This document shows positions 1-11,562 of a stretch of 64,000 nucleotides of DNA, piece after piece. Location: the NCBI GenBank assembly GCA_028671895.1, contig JAPMAC010000209.1:20234501-20298500 (forward strand), written 5' to 3'. Source of the stretch: Oenanthe sinensis (taxonomy: Eukaryota > Streptophyta > Magnoliopsida > Apiales > Apiaceae). A program made the translations under genes and the position numbers. Each line of letters starts with the position of its first letter. Within the stretch, counting starts at the first letter, position 1. The notes beneath the pieces are model-generated. The model was not told the origin of the DNA. It saw only the letters and a program-made list of their open reading frames with translations, and searched no databases.

Positions 1-2085
1 AAAAGGAGAAATCGAACTTTGTTGGACATGGTTCGATCCATGATGAGCTATACAGATCTTCCAATATCACTTTGGGGTTATGCATTGGAAACATCAGCAT
101 ATATATTGAACAAGATGCCTTCCAAATCTATTCCTCAAACTCCGAATGAGATATGGAAAGAAAGGAAACCGAGTCTTAAGCACGTTAAGATTTGGGAATG
201 TCCGGCTTATGTCAAAAAAGTTGACCCCGATAAGCTAGAATCTCGATCCGTGAAATGTAGGTTTGTAGGATATCCTAAAGAGACTTTAGGGTATTACTTT
301 TACACCGAACAAAGGGTGTTTGTCTCCCGACATGCTACCTTCCTGGAAAAATAGTTTATCCTTGAAGGGAATAGTAGGAGCAAGATTGAACTTGATGAAG
401 TTCATGAAGAACAAACTACTACGGTTCAAGAGGAAACACCTGTTCATATTGAACAACCTTTCGTAGAACAGCCCATGTATAGATCACAAAGGGTGTCTCG
501 CCAACCTGAGAGGTATTATGACCTTGTCATTGAGAATGACAATGAATTGGCGGTCATTGATAGAGACGACCCTATGACCTTCAACGAGGCTGTGAGTAGT
601 GTTGACTCAGAGAAATGGCAGAGTGCTATGAAATCCGAAATGGACTCCATGTATGCCAACCAAGTATGGACTTTGGTAGAGGCACCCAAGGATATGAAGC
701 CTATAGGGTGCAAGTGGGTATACAAGAGAAAGATTGGAGCAAATGGCTAGGTAGAGACCTACAAGGCCAGGCTCGTGGCAAAAGGATTCAAACAAAGACA
801 AGGGATTGACTTTGATGAAAATTTTTCGCCTGTAGCCTTGCTCAAATCAATTCGGATTTTACTTGCTATTGAAGCTTACTATGACTATGAGATCTGGCAA
901 ATGGACGTAAAGACAGCTTTCCTCAATGGGGAACTTGAAGAAGAAGTGTATATGACACAGCCAGAGGGTTTTATTTCCAAAGGAAATGAACATCTAGTAT
1001 GTAAGCTACTACGAACCATATATGGGTTAAGGCAAGCTTCTCGAAGATGGAACATCCGTTTTGATGAGACAATCAAAGAGTTTGATTTTATCAAAAACAT
1101 AGATGAACCATGTGTCTACAAGAAGGTTAGTAGGAGCGCAGTAACATTTCTTATTTTGTATGTAGATGACATACTCTTAATAGGAAATGACATACCAATG
1201 CTGCAATCAGTAAAAATGTGGCTATCAAAGAACTTCACCATGAAGGACTTGGGAGAAGCGTCCTACATTCTTGGTAAGAAGATCTATAGAGATAGATCAA
1301 GAAGAATGATAGGTCTAACCCAAGGTACGTACATCGATACGGTGCTTAAAAGGTTTAGCATGGAAAACTCCAAGAGAGGTCTCATACCGATGAGCCATGG
1401 AGTCTCCCTTTCTGACAAGATATCTCCTAAGACACCTGAAGAAAGAGAGCGTATGAGTAGGATTCCTTATACGTCGGCAATAGGATCTATCATGTACGCG
1501 ATGTTATGTACTAGACCTGATGTTTCTCACTCAATTAGTGTGACTAGCAGATATCATTCAAATCCAGGTGAAGACCACTGGAAAGCAGTGAAGAACATCC
1601 TTAAGTACTTGAGAAGGACTAAGGATATTTTTCTTGTTTTTGGTGGGTCTGAGTTGAAAATAGAAGGTTACACTGACTCTAGTTTTCAGTCAGAGTGTGA
1701 TGATAGTACATCCATGTTAGAGTATGTGTTTACTCTAAATGGTGGGGCGATTAGTTGGAGAAGTCGTAAGCAATCTACGACGGCTGACTCCACAGCAGAA
1801 GCAGAGTATATAGCTGCAAGTGAGGCAGCAAAGGAAGCTGTTTGGATGAAGAAATTTTTTTCTGAGTTGGGAGTAGTTCCTGGCATAGAGGGGCCTATTG
1901 TGTTATATTGTGACAATAACGCTGCAATAGCTCAAGCCAAGGAACCGAGGTCTCACAAGAATACCAAACATATATTGCGGCGGTTTCATTTGATTAGGGA
2001 GATCATTGAAAGAGGAGATGTCAAGATCGAAAGAGTTGACACACATAACAACATAGCAAACCCGTTCACGAAGCCGCTGTCTTAG
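1..2085 (+). pseudogene. pol: copia pol polyprotein fragment of A1 (integrase end, RT, RNase H), three nonsense codons
   Basis: Frame 1 is open from base 1 except for TAG codons at 352-354, 748-750 and 2083-2085. By comparison with the A2 copy, each replaces CAG, and the last removes about 20 C-terminal residues. Visible parts in order are the integrase C-terminal region (PSLKHVKIWECPAYVKK, near 165-225), the RT start, the RT catalytic YVDD at 1159-1170, and RNase H with an ADSTAEAEY motif near 1786-1812. In a live element this polyprotein would copy element RNA into DNA and integrate it. This copy cannot make full-length enzyme. There are no frameshifts, so decay here is by point mutation only. 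Confidence 0.92.
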
Positions 2086-2148
2086 TTAAATTTTGATCGT
2101 CATAAGGAGCGGATGGGTATTAGATACCAGAGTGATTGGCTTTAGGCC

Positions 2149-2158
2149 AAGTGGGAGA
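2149..2158 (+). other. polypurine tract of A1
   Basis: AAGTGGGAGA lies directly before the 3' LTR. The same sequence precedes the A2 3' LTR. It is the expected primer site for plus-strand DNA synthesis. Confidence 0.75.
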
Positions 2159-2159
2159 T

Positions 2160-3868
2160 TCAAATTGTTTGACCTAAAACCAATCATGTATGATGAGTTA
2201 GGAAAAACTTTCTGCTACTCTTATTTAATTTCATTTGATAATAATAAAGTATTTATTTGTTATGTTATGGGCTTAATCTATTTGAAGTGTATTAAATAAG
2301 ATGTTCCATAGTTTAGAGCAAAGCTTCTAGAATTATAATGAGATTGTAATAATGAGATTTAGAAGATAATAGCTTTAGACTTAAACAGTTCCTGATCATA
2401 GGATAACTAATTGGAAATTGGTAAATCCGTAAAGATCAGTACATACTATGCTAGCTCTCTTAGGAGGATGTCTGTTCTCATAGACATTTGTGTGGTGACA
2501 CTATATCTAGTATGTAGGTGCTTATTAAGGAATAAGTTCACTGAACATGACTCGATAAGTAGAACAACTAATGGAGTTTACTCACGTGTCGATAGTTGTT
2601 TATTTAGTAAATAGTTGTACAAGTATCCTTAGACTTGAGATCGTTAGAGTAATCTCGTACACAATAATTTATGCTTTGGTTTAGTCCTTAGTCTCTAGGA
2701 CATTCATTAGGTCCATTCTGGGTATAGTGATTTGTGTATGGAGATAGTTAACGGATCAATAAAGGATCTGCCCCTTCCAGTAAAGGAAGTGAACATCCTA
2801 TGTTATTCTTAGATATGCAAGTTCAGGAATCTCTGGCCAGAGTGAATGAAATTGGAAAGAGTTTCTAATTTGCATTAAAAGGAACTTTGCATTATGAATA
2901 AGAAATCATATGATTAAATTAGATAGGCTTGACACGAGTTCCATGCCTTGTATTTAATCGGGATATTGAAGGGTACAAGGAATTAATTATACGGTAACTA
3001 ATTACTGACAGGTTCTAAGTATTCTAAGCAATGATTTCGTATTATCTGGATAGTCGCAATATGTTGAGAAGCATCACTCACGATGTAGAATAAATATAAT
3101 TAATCAGATTAATTATATTTAATGAATTAATAGAATTCATATAAATAATAAATAAAATGTTTATTATTATTTATTTCTACTATCGGCTTAATATTGAACC
3201 TAAAGAGTCACACCATAAAAGAGATTAAATTATAGATGAAAGAATAATTAATAATAGCTAGTCATTATTTATTTATGAAATAAATAATTACTTAGCAAAT
3301 TTTATAAATTAATTAAATGAGATTTAATTGATTATAAATTATTTAAGATAAGATCTAAATATTATTAATTAAATATTTAATTAAAGTAATTAAATATGAA
3401 GAGAGAATAATTTTCTAAAAGAGTTTAGAAAAAGGAATTAATGATTAAAATAGTTTTAATCATTAACTAATTAATTAATAAGATTAATTAATTAAAAAGG
3501 GAATTAATAATAAGATATTTATAGAAAATATCTCAGCTGAGATATTTTCCTATAAATATAGGATTATAAACCCTAATAAAAGAACCCTAATATTAGTGAG
3601 AAATATTTTAAAAGGGAGGCAACCCTAATTTCCTCTCTAGCCTCCTCCATCTTTTAGTTTGATTCTTGGTGGATATCTTTAGAGCACTCCACACTTGAGG
3701 GGTGATTGCAAGGATTGAAGAATAAGATCTTCTCTAGCTGTTGCCGGAAATCAATCGAGGTATTCTTCAATTTATAGAATAGTTTTTGTATCTATATGTA
3801 TGTATACATAGGAATATATATGCAAATAAATGTTATTCAATGCTTCCGCTGGTGCATAAATTCCTTCA
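2160..3868 (+). repeat. 3' LTR of A1
   Basis: The LTR starts TCAAATTGTTTGACC (expected TG start mutated to TC) and ends in TTCCTTCA, matching the A2 LTR ends at both sides. It is about 1,709 bp, longer than the A2 LTRs because of extra AT-rich sequence in the middle. A TATAAATA box lies at 3551-3558, in the same context as in A2. It holds no ORF of substance. Confidence 0.85.
3551..3558 (+). promoter_or_regulatory. probable TATA box of the A1 LTR
   Basis: TATAAATA in the 3' half of the LTR, in the same context as the boxes at 23498-23505 and 31244-31251 in A2. It probably marks the U3/R promoter of the element. Confidence 0.5.
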
Positions 3869-4081
3869 GGATCATCCTTCAATCTTCAAGTACATTACAT
3901 GGAATAATTGAATACAACCTATACTAATGTACTTATATAAGAAAACTCGAGTTACATTCGAGGTTAAACAATTACAAGATTGAAGAAAACGATATGCAAG
4001 TCGTATTTATAATACCAAAACCATTAATCTAGGGGTCTAAACGCCATAACCAGCACCATGCTCAAGCACATGAAAAATATT

Positions 4082-4183
4082 GCGGGGGTCCGGGGGCGGC
4101 AGCCTCCGGGCGGGGTCCGGGGCGGCAGCCCTGGGCGGGGTCCGGGGCGGCATCCCTGGGCGGGGTCTGGGGGCGGCAGCCCC
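4082..4183. repeat. GC-rich tandem repeat, four units of 25-26 bp
   Basis: Units are 4082-4107, 4108-4132, 4133-4157 and 4158-4183, each a variant of GGGCGGGGTCCGGGGCGGCA plus AGCCCT/CCC. It lies in the untranslated leader of G, about 500 bp inside the primer site, in an otherwise AT-rich stretch. A 134-residue open frame over it (4058-4462) is low-complexity and I do not regard it as a gene. Confidence 0.85.
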
Positions 4184-4672
4184 CAGCTGGGGTCGAGCTT
4201 GGAAATTTTTTATTTTCGAAGACCAGTCCTATTCAGAAATCATCAATTTCTGAACTACAGATCATATCTGTTGGTCTTTCCCCACTGCATCTTATACAGT
4301 TTCAGAAGCATGTATCATATACATACTGATCATATCCCAGTTAACAAATCATGTCCAACACAATCTATCCACCAGTTTATATCACTATACAAACTGACCC
4401 ACATGCATAATATATATACAAATCGCAATAAGGCATATAAATCAGTCATGGAAAATCATTAACATGCTAGTATCATCATCTATGTAATCATCATATGAAT
4501 AACCAGATACACATTATGTAACAATTTTAATCATACATCAACATGACAGCATGCATATTAAATCTCATACAAAGGCAGTATCAATATACATGCATGGCAG
4601 ATCATATACACACTGAAATATATTGAAAAATTGTTAAACACATAACCAAATCATCTTATTTATACACGTAGC

Positions 4673-4683
4673 TCTGATACCAT
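4673..4683 (-). other. primer binding site of G
   Basis: The minus strand reads TGGTATCAGAG directly inside the 5' LTR. This is the usual copia site complementary to the 3' end of initiator tRNA-Met. Confidence 0.8.
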
Positions 4684-6188
4684 TGTTGGGATTCGGGCAC
4701 ATATACGCAGCGGAATTACGCTAAATAATAAAAAAAAACAAATCCCAAACGCAAGATCCGTGTATAATTGACAGATGATTATGGAGAATCGGATGTGTAC
4801 CTTGTTAAAGCTTTCCATATGATGATTATAGAGGTCCAGAAGTGATGAATCACAGCAGTCCTTCATAGAAATCTGCTCTCTATTGGTATCCACATGAACG
4901 TCATATCGTCTAACGATCACCGGAGTTAAGTACTAGCTTGTTTCTGCCTCTTTGTCTCTCTCTTTCTCTAGCCTCTCAGAAACGTAGAGCTGCTAGGGTT
5001 TTATTAAAAATGAATTATCTCGACTGTTAACCCTAAACTATACATCTTTATGTATATATAGGGGGGGAGGGACTTGGGCCAAAACCCTAATCTGATTGGA
5101 CCTTTTAAAACCCATTCAGATTTCAGATTTATATTATTATTAAATTCGAATTCTAATATGTATATAATTAATCAAGTCTCACTTAATTAATTAAATAAAT
5201 AAATTCGAATTAATAATAATAACAGTATTTAAATTCATAATTTAAATAACACTCCATTTAAACGTTCTTTGTGTGTGACCCTTTAGGTTATTATTACGTT
5301 GGCAATAATTTTATTTTCTAATAATAAAATTATAAACAATGAGCGGCATCTAGTAATACATCATTGCTACCCAAGTAATAATAATTGGTGATTCAATTAA
5401 ACCTTTCGTGAATAATGTACAATGTAATATAATCCTTTTAACCTTATATTATAGATCAAACTCGAGGCATGTATTGTGTCATCCTCTTCAACGTTTAATC
5501 CGTGTTTCCTTGATCAATGAGTAGACTATTAATCAAATCAACATTTGAGCATGGCCATGCATTTTATAGTCTCACTCAATCAAGAGGCCAATAATATCAC
5601 TCCTAAAATAGGAGGGTTAAATCCTATATCTATCATTCACATTTCTCATACGATTCATAGCATACCCAATGTCCACCTTTATCATTACCCGGTTAAAGGT
5701 AACTTTGAGTGTAATCAAAGTATATTAATTCTCATATAAAAATATAATGATTTCAAGTCAAAGGATCAATACATCATTATCACAGTGAGAATTTCTTATG
5801 ACACTTATTAACATGTAGATTCTCACAGCGGGTCTGTCCAGTGCCATGTATTGAGACATGCACTTATGTTCTTGATTTTAGTATCACCATACCTATGACC
5901 AATGAGATGTGGTCATCAGTCAACTAACATACTAGTCTTATTGCATTATTATTGTCCTTAAATAATAATACTCGACTAGGGACATTTAGGAATATAATAC
6001 TGTTCATATAATCTCATTTTTAAGTCACATACTTAAAGATATATAATTCGCATTAATATTCCAAGGACATTTATTATGCTTTCAATTTATAACGCAGTAA
6101 ATAAAGACATAATAAATATTAATTAAATAATCAAGTAAACATAATCCTTAATTATTTATCATAAAGTATTGTCTCTAGGACACCAACA
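4684..6188 (-). repeat. 5' LTR of G
   Basis: It is bounded by TGTTGGG at 4684 and CACCAACA at 6188 on the plus strand, giving TG...CA ends on both strands. It is 1,505 bp and AT-rich. The outer end abuts the B pol sequence. The target duplication cannot be checked because the other end of G is not in the window. Confidence 0.8.
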
Positions 6189-6721
6189 CTAACATCAAGG
6201 GTGCATCAAATTTAGGTATTTGGTATCCTAGAGACTCTGGTTTTGGTCTAATAGACTACTCAGATGCTGATTATGCAGGTTGCAAAATAGACAGGAAAAG
6301 TACTACATGCACCGCTCAATTTCTAGGAAACAAACTTGTGTCATGGTTTAGCAAAAAGCAACACTCAGTAGCAACTTCAACTGCAGAAGCTGAGTACATT
6401 GCTGCTGGAAGTTGCTGTGCTCAAATATTATGAATGAGGAATCAATTATTTGACTATGGGTTCAACATGAATAAGATTCCTATTTTATGTGATAATACAA
6501 GTGTCATTGCAATAACAGAAAATTATGTACAAGATTCCAGAACCAAACACATTGACATAAGGTATCATTTCATTAGGGAACATGTAATGAATGGTACAGT
6601 TGAATTATATTTTGTCCCTAGTGAACAATAACTTGCAAATATTTTTATCAAACCTCTAGATGAATCTACTTTTAATAGATTAATATGTGAGCTAGGTATG
6701 CTTAATTTTGCTCAATCTTGA
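6189..6721 (+). pseudogene. pol: end of B pol (RNase H), truncated and with stops
   Basis: The frame encodes the C-terminal part of a copia RNase H. Visible are a YSDADYAG-type motif near 6258-6281, the STAEAEYIAAGSC segment near 6376-6416, CDNTS near 6488-6502, and a C-terminal FxKPLDEST segment. In-frame stops occur at the tail of the QIL/MRNQL segment (about 6431) and near 6629. The natural stop is TGA at 6719-6721. The left end is cut by the G LTR. The equivalent region is less damaged in E (40209-40760). Confidence 0.88.
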
Positions 6722-6780
6722 ATGTATGCACAGTTATCTATTTTTTAAGCCATTGTTCATAATTATCTATTGAAACAAAG

Positions 6781-7155
6781 GGATCAATTGATAATTGTTT
6801 TAATCATCAATGGATATTTTGCAACTATCGATGGATATATTTGATCAATAGATAAAACATATTCCTATCGATGGATATTTATCTATCGACGGATAATTAC
6901 CTTAGTAATTGTTTATCGATTGATAAATTTTCTTTTAATTATTTAGGTCAACAGGTAAATTCTACTCCTTTCGATGGATATTTATCTTTTGACAGATAAT
7001 TACCTTAGTAGTTATTTATCGATCGATAAATTATTAATTATTTATTTTATCCATCGATGGTAATAGAATTTCTATAGTTTTACTCATCTGTTGATCAAAT
7101 TAAACCCATTGATTAATTACTTTATTTGTCAACAGATGAACATGCCCATTGATTG
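6781..7155. repeat. cluster of ATCGAT-type palindromes in the B spacer
   Basis: This AT-rich stretch between pol and the env-like ORF carries many variants of TATCNATCGATNGATA, such as TATCGATGGATA, TTTATCGATTGATAAA and TTATCGATCGATAA. Part is also a rough tandem repeat: the ATAATTACCTTAGTA segment appears near 6893 and again near 6997. The same cluster is in E at 39770-40165. The motif also fills the LTRs of this family. Confidence 0.8.
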
Positions 7156-7247
7156 TCATTTATAGTAATTTACTTTAACTCTTTTTATCTCACAACGGTT
7201 ATATCCTTAATTAAACTGACTATTCAATTCTTTTTAATCACAGAGAA

Positions 7248-7255
7248 TATAAATA
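7248..7255 (+). promoter_or_regulatory. TATA box, candidate internal promoter for the env-like ORF of B
   Basis: TATAAATA followed by GCAAT lies about 145 bp before the ATG at 7400. A pyrimidine-rich stretch ending in CTCTCTCTC follows, as in a plant 5' UTR. E has the same box at 39671-39678, about 150 bp before its ATG. It sits just downstream of the palindrome cluster shared with the LTR. Confidence 0.5.
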
Positions 7256-7399
7256 GCAATCATAATTCTTACTTCATTCTCAATTGCTATTTTATTTTCA
7301 ATCTCTAATTGCTGTATCTTTATTTCTCTCTCTCAAGCTTTTTCTTGTCAAATTCACTTACTTGTTTTCAAGTTCTTTCTAATCTCTCAAGAATCAGTA

Positions 7400-10300
7400 A
7401 TGGCACCACAAAAGAAGATTGTTTCCTCCATTGGGTTCACATATGAACAAAACAACTTCGCAGCATGTCTAACAATGAATGATGCTCCCGTGGACTTCCA
7501 TCCGTTGATGCAATTTATGGGAGACTGCAAAGTGTCCAAAGCACTCAGTGAAGCACCCATAATAGTGTGTTCTTTTGTTGAAGAGTTATGGAACACTGCA
7601 GAAGTCTCACAATATGGGAAGGTAATCTCGTATACTTGCAAAGGTAATTCCTACACCATTACAAGTACTACTTTGTCTGCATGCTTAGAACTACCTAAAA
7701 ATAATTGTGATAGGTCTCCCACTAAAAATGAAATTAGGGACATGCTAGAATTTGTTAACTATGCAAATGCTGAAACTAGTTTAGGTGAAGTTGTTAGGAA
7801 AAATCTAAGAAAAGAATGGAGTTATTTCTTTGATGCTATAAATAAGGTATTTTCTGGAAAAATAAGCAATTTTGATGCAATCACCACAAGTATGCAAGAA
7901 CTTGCTTATTCAATCCTATTTGATAAGTACTTTAATTTTAGCACAATACTCCTGAATGAATTAACTGATAAGTTAGGAAATAAGACATCTAGAAAAAATA
8001 AAATCTATTTTGCTAGATTCTTTATGTTGTTGATTAATGCCTCCATTGGAGAATATGAGATTAGTGCAGATATGGAGACACTAGAGCCATGGACGCAAAA
8101 CAAAAGGGTCATCAAGGATTTAGTGAGAATCAACTTACACTCATCTATCCTCCTTTTGTACAGGTATATCTAAAGAAACTCAACTTTTCTTTTTATTCTT
8201 CTGGTATTCTAATTTCTTTGCCTTATGCAACAATGGAGGGAGATGGAAGTGTCCCCATCCCTCCTACCCAAGTTGCACAACCTTCCAAACACAAATCTAA
8301 ACAAACCACCTCAGTAGTTTCTCAAAAGACTACTGTTGTAAAAACTAAGAAAAGAAAATTAACTGAGGGGAGTGTGAAGGTGGGTGATAAGGGTGAGGGA
8401 ACTGGCCAACATCAAGACAGCCAGAAGAATAAGGAGGGAAAGGTTGAGAGTGTCCAACCAGCCACTAGCCCAATCTCCCAACAAATTGAGGCTGTAGTAA
8501 AGGATTTGAACACATCCCTAGTTGCATCTTCTCAACAAGACGTAGCTATTGAAAAGAGGTCTCAACTAGGACCATTAGATGGGGGTGAGGGACACAAAGT
8601 AATTCAGCCCTACAAAAGGAGAAAGAAGGACAAAAATATTACACAGGGAACACACACACCTGCAAAGCCAAATGTAAATTTGGTAGAGCCTTCAATTTCT
8701 TCTTTTGATGTGTCTCAGAATTTTCCTGAGGCACAGCCCCACTCTCTATCTATTTCTTCTCTTTAATCCCCTTCAAAATATATTTCTTCAGAAACTTTAT
8801 TGATTGACAACTTCAATTTTTCAAATTCACCCTCTTTGCAACTCAGGGTGAGCCAACACTCTAACTTGTATCACCAAATAAGGGTAACACCTTGGTTGAT
8901 CAGGTACCTACTGAAAATTCTCTCTAAGTCAATGGATATTATTCAATTGACTGATAATTTCCAACATTCATTGACTAGTTCACTTCCATCGATGGATATC
9001 CTTACATCCATCGACAAGCTCCCATCAATGGATACTCATCCATCGATGGGTATTTCTTATCCATCGATTGACACATTCATTCCAATTCATGAATCATCTA
9101 TTGAAACAATTCAGGTTGCCAACACTCTACTAGGATTGAGTGGAGTGGGTGAGGTGAGTGAGAGGCAAGGTTTGCATACCTTGGCAAAAGGAGAGTGTGT
9201 GAATGAGGGGCCCTTAAATTCTTCTGAGGTGGCAAAAGGAGAGGGTGTGAGCAAAAAGAGTTCCACCTTAGCAGGTGATGCAAAAGGAGAGGAAAGTAAG
9301 GGATAGGTGAGGATCCAAGATGAGATCCTAATACAAAAATAGAGAGAAGAGATTGAGAGAGAAAAGAATAAAGAGAAATCAATTTCACCATCTCATGAAG
9401 CATCAACTTCTAAAACTGAGCAGGTTGCAGTAGAACTCACCCAGGAGTTGGGATTGGAGTCAGGGGGAGATGGAGGAAATGGAGTCCCTGCAGGAGTTGT
9501 AAATGCCCACATGGAAGTGGATGATGAGATTGAATTCACCATTTATGCCTCCACTTTTCAACATGTAGATCCACACTATCAAGAATTGGCAGCAACCATT
9601 AATCAAGAAGCTGAACAAATGTTGGGATTGGTGCAGACAGAAGAACAAATCAGGAGTGGAAAATAGAGTCTAGCTAGACAACCTGATGATGTATCCCATA
9701 TGACTCCTGAAGACTTTGAAGACAGTTCTGATGCTGAGCTTTTAAACACTGATATGGCCGGTGATGAGACCAGTTTGGCTGACACTGAAAGGGCCATCAT
9801 TTCACACTACAGGAGATCCGTGGCTGAAGTAAATGTGGAAGATCCTTTGCACAGAAGAATTCTCAACTTTTACAGAGACAACTTGAAGATTCAGAAAATG
9901 CATGTCACAGGGTTTAAGTATGAACTCAAGAAAATAAGCGAGGAAATTGATAACTCAAGGATGCATTTTGACTCCACAATTGATTCAAGACTCAGCCTTA
10001 CAATGTTAACCAGAATCAAGCAAAGGATAGATACTGAGTCTACAACCAAAGACAAAGTAGTGGCATTGGAGAAAAGAGTGACTGCTATGGAGTACAACAT
10101 TGGCTTAATTCTAAAAAATCAAGTCAATCAAATCAACCTTCAGAACAAACTCTTGGAGACTCCTCTTATTTATGACTCCCTAAAACAACCAGTTGCTGAT
10201 AACAAAAAGGGGGATAAGTATGAGGAGAGGAGAAAGGAAGTTGAAGCTATAATCAAGAATACAGAAAATGTCATCCAAAGGAAAGATGCAAAGCAGACAT

Positions 10301-11352
10301 TGGCTCAACAAATTTTAAAGCAATTTGATTCCATTGCTAGCAAAAACAAGGAGATTGATGCACAGGAGCCAGTTGCCATATTGCCAGAAATTCTTAAGGT
10401 AGTAGAGAAAGGAGAAATGAGGGTAGATGAAGGCAGCTCATAGACTGGTGATAGAAAAGGTAAAGGGATTTCTATAGAAGAAGAAAAATTCTGCCATGAG
10501 TGAAGGAGAGAAGCTATTGGCCAAAGCAATAACTGTTAGTATAAAAGAAAGGGAACAACAAGAAAAGTCACAAGAAGAACTAGCCATTCAACTGCAAAAG
10601 AAATTTGATGAGGAGGATAGGCTGATTAGAGAAGCCAGAAGAAAAGAAGGTAAAGGGAGGCCAAGAATGAAAAAAAGAGCAAACAAGCCTGTGGATGAAC
10701 CAAAAACTTCTAGAGTTAAAAGGAAGCGTGTTGTTGATGAAAAGGAGAAGCCAAAGGAGGTGAAGCTTGAAATTCAAATATCTGGGAGTGGTCAAGCCAA
10801 AGAAATAGAAGTGTTCAAACCTAAGATTGAAAATTTTGTGCCAATCAAGAGTGAAGGAATGATTGCAGTAAAAGATCAAAGGAAGAGGGATGTTGATTTA
10901 CTTCACATTGAGTATGAAGATGGATCACATTCAACTTTCACATTCAATCAAGTCTTGGACCAAGGATATGTCATCTTAAGAAAGATCCACACCATGCTCA
11001 ATAGAAAGTACTATCTAACTGAAGAGCTAGGAAAAGCCATTCTTGAGAAGATGAAAAAGATAAGGGAGACACCTATTCAAGAGGAAATGGATGACATAAT
11101 CAAAATTTGGAAACCTGAAGGAAGGTACTTCATGAACCATTTTAAATGATGATCTACAAGGACATGGAAGGTAGAGAAAAATGCATTGATATCTGTCAAG
11201 AAATAGACAAACTGCCCAATCTGGAATTGAACCATCTTGCAAGCCAACTGGACTACAGGGTTGAGGATGAGAAGATTCTGAAGGGATCCATTTACAGAAA
11301 AATGAAAGAAAATGAAGACAGAATGAATGAGTCAAGGGGAAGAAGAAGATAG
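7400..11352 (+). pseudogene. env-like third ORF of B (Sirevirus extra ORF), broken
   Basis: An ATG at 7400 opens a 257-codon frame. The likely original product is about 1,300 residues, now split over 7400-8173, 8089-8766, 8800-9306, 9448-9666, 9700-10443, 10496-11149 and 11146-11352 by stops and small indels. The N-terminal 250 residues form a globular domain (KEWSYFFDAI, later FARFFMLLINASIG) shared with C, D and E. Two basic clusters, TKKRKL and YKRRKK, look like nuclear localisation signals. Pro-Ser-Met/Ile-Asp repeats (8980-9080) come next, then acidic and Lys/Glu-rich coiled-coil-like segments. There is no signal peptide or membrane span, so an envelope role is unsupported. Function is unknown. 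Confidence 0.8.
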
Positions 11353-11471
11353 AAGATTCAGACTCAACATTAAAATTGTCAGAATTTATCTCTTATTGGT
11401 ATTTGATCACTCTGTCTCAAATTACTTCTGTCAATATTGAAATTCCTACTAGAATGAAAATGTTTAGGAGT

Positions 11472-11562
11472 TTTGTTATCATCAACATAAAATTTATGCA
11501 TATTTTACATATTCATAAATAGGGGGAGATTGTTAGGAATTATGAGTTTTGATGATAACAAA
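11472..11562. repeat. 14-bp inverted repeat enclosing the PPT and LTR start of B
   Basis: TTTGTTATCATCAA at 11472-11485 pairs perfectly with TTGATGATAACAAA at 11549-11562, with 63 nt between. The loop holds the PPT and the first 18 bases of the LTR. E has the identical arrangement (35333-35346 and 35410-35423, also 63 nt apart). Confidence 0.8.
11517..11530 (+). other. polypurine tract of B
   Basis: AAATAGGGGGAGAT immediately precedes the 3' LTR. The same tract precedes the 3' LTRs of C, D and E. Confidence 0.85.

Larger units (their letters stand above)
1..3868 (+). mobile_element. Ty1/copia element A1, 3' part (pol and 3' LTR)
   Basis: The window opens inside the integrase region of a copia polyprotein. 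The coding strand then runs through reverse transcriptase and RNase H to a purine-rich PPT and a long LTR. The protein and LTR closely resemble those of A2 at 22235-31579, so both belong to one family. LTRs of 1.5-1.7 kb with short pol and no extra ORF suggest an Angela-like copia clade, which is inference. The 5' LTR, gag and protease lie outside the window, so no target duplication can be tested. Confidence 0.9.
3869..6188 (-). mobile_element. copia element G, 5' LTR and leader only
   Basis: On the minus strand this reads as a 1.5-kb LTR (6188 to 4684), a tRNA-Met-type primer site, then an untranslated leader that stops at the A1 LTR. The LTR interrupts the RNase H sequence of B at 6189, so G inserted into B. 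A1 probably inserted into the leader of G, with the rest of G beyond the left edge. LTR length and internal sequence style resemble the A1/A2 clade. No gene of G is in the window. Confidence 0.75.

Noticed and set aside
4058..4462. 134-codon plus-strand frame over the GC-rich repeat
   Set aside because: It is composed largely of Gly/Pro/Arg from the tandem repeat, followed by random-looking sequence, and lies in the leader of G on the wrong strand.
8164..8250. Possible intron between the first two open pieces of the env-like ORF (CAG|GTAT donor, TTCCTCAG-type acceptor in E)
   Set aside because: The best intron would be only 40 nt, too short for plants, and its removal does not restore the frame in E. 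A one-base loss relative to C explains the frame change.
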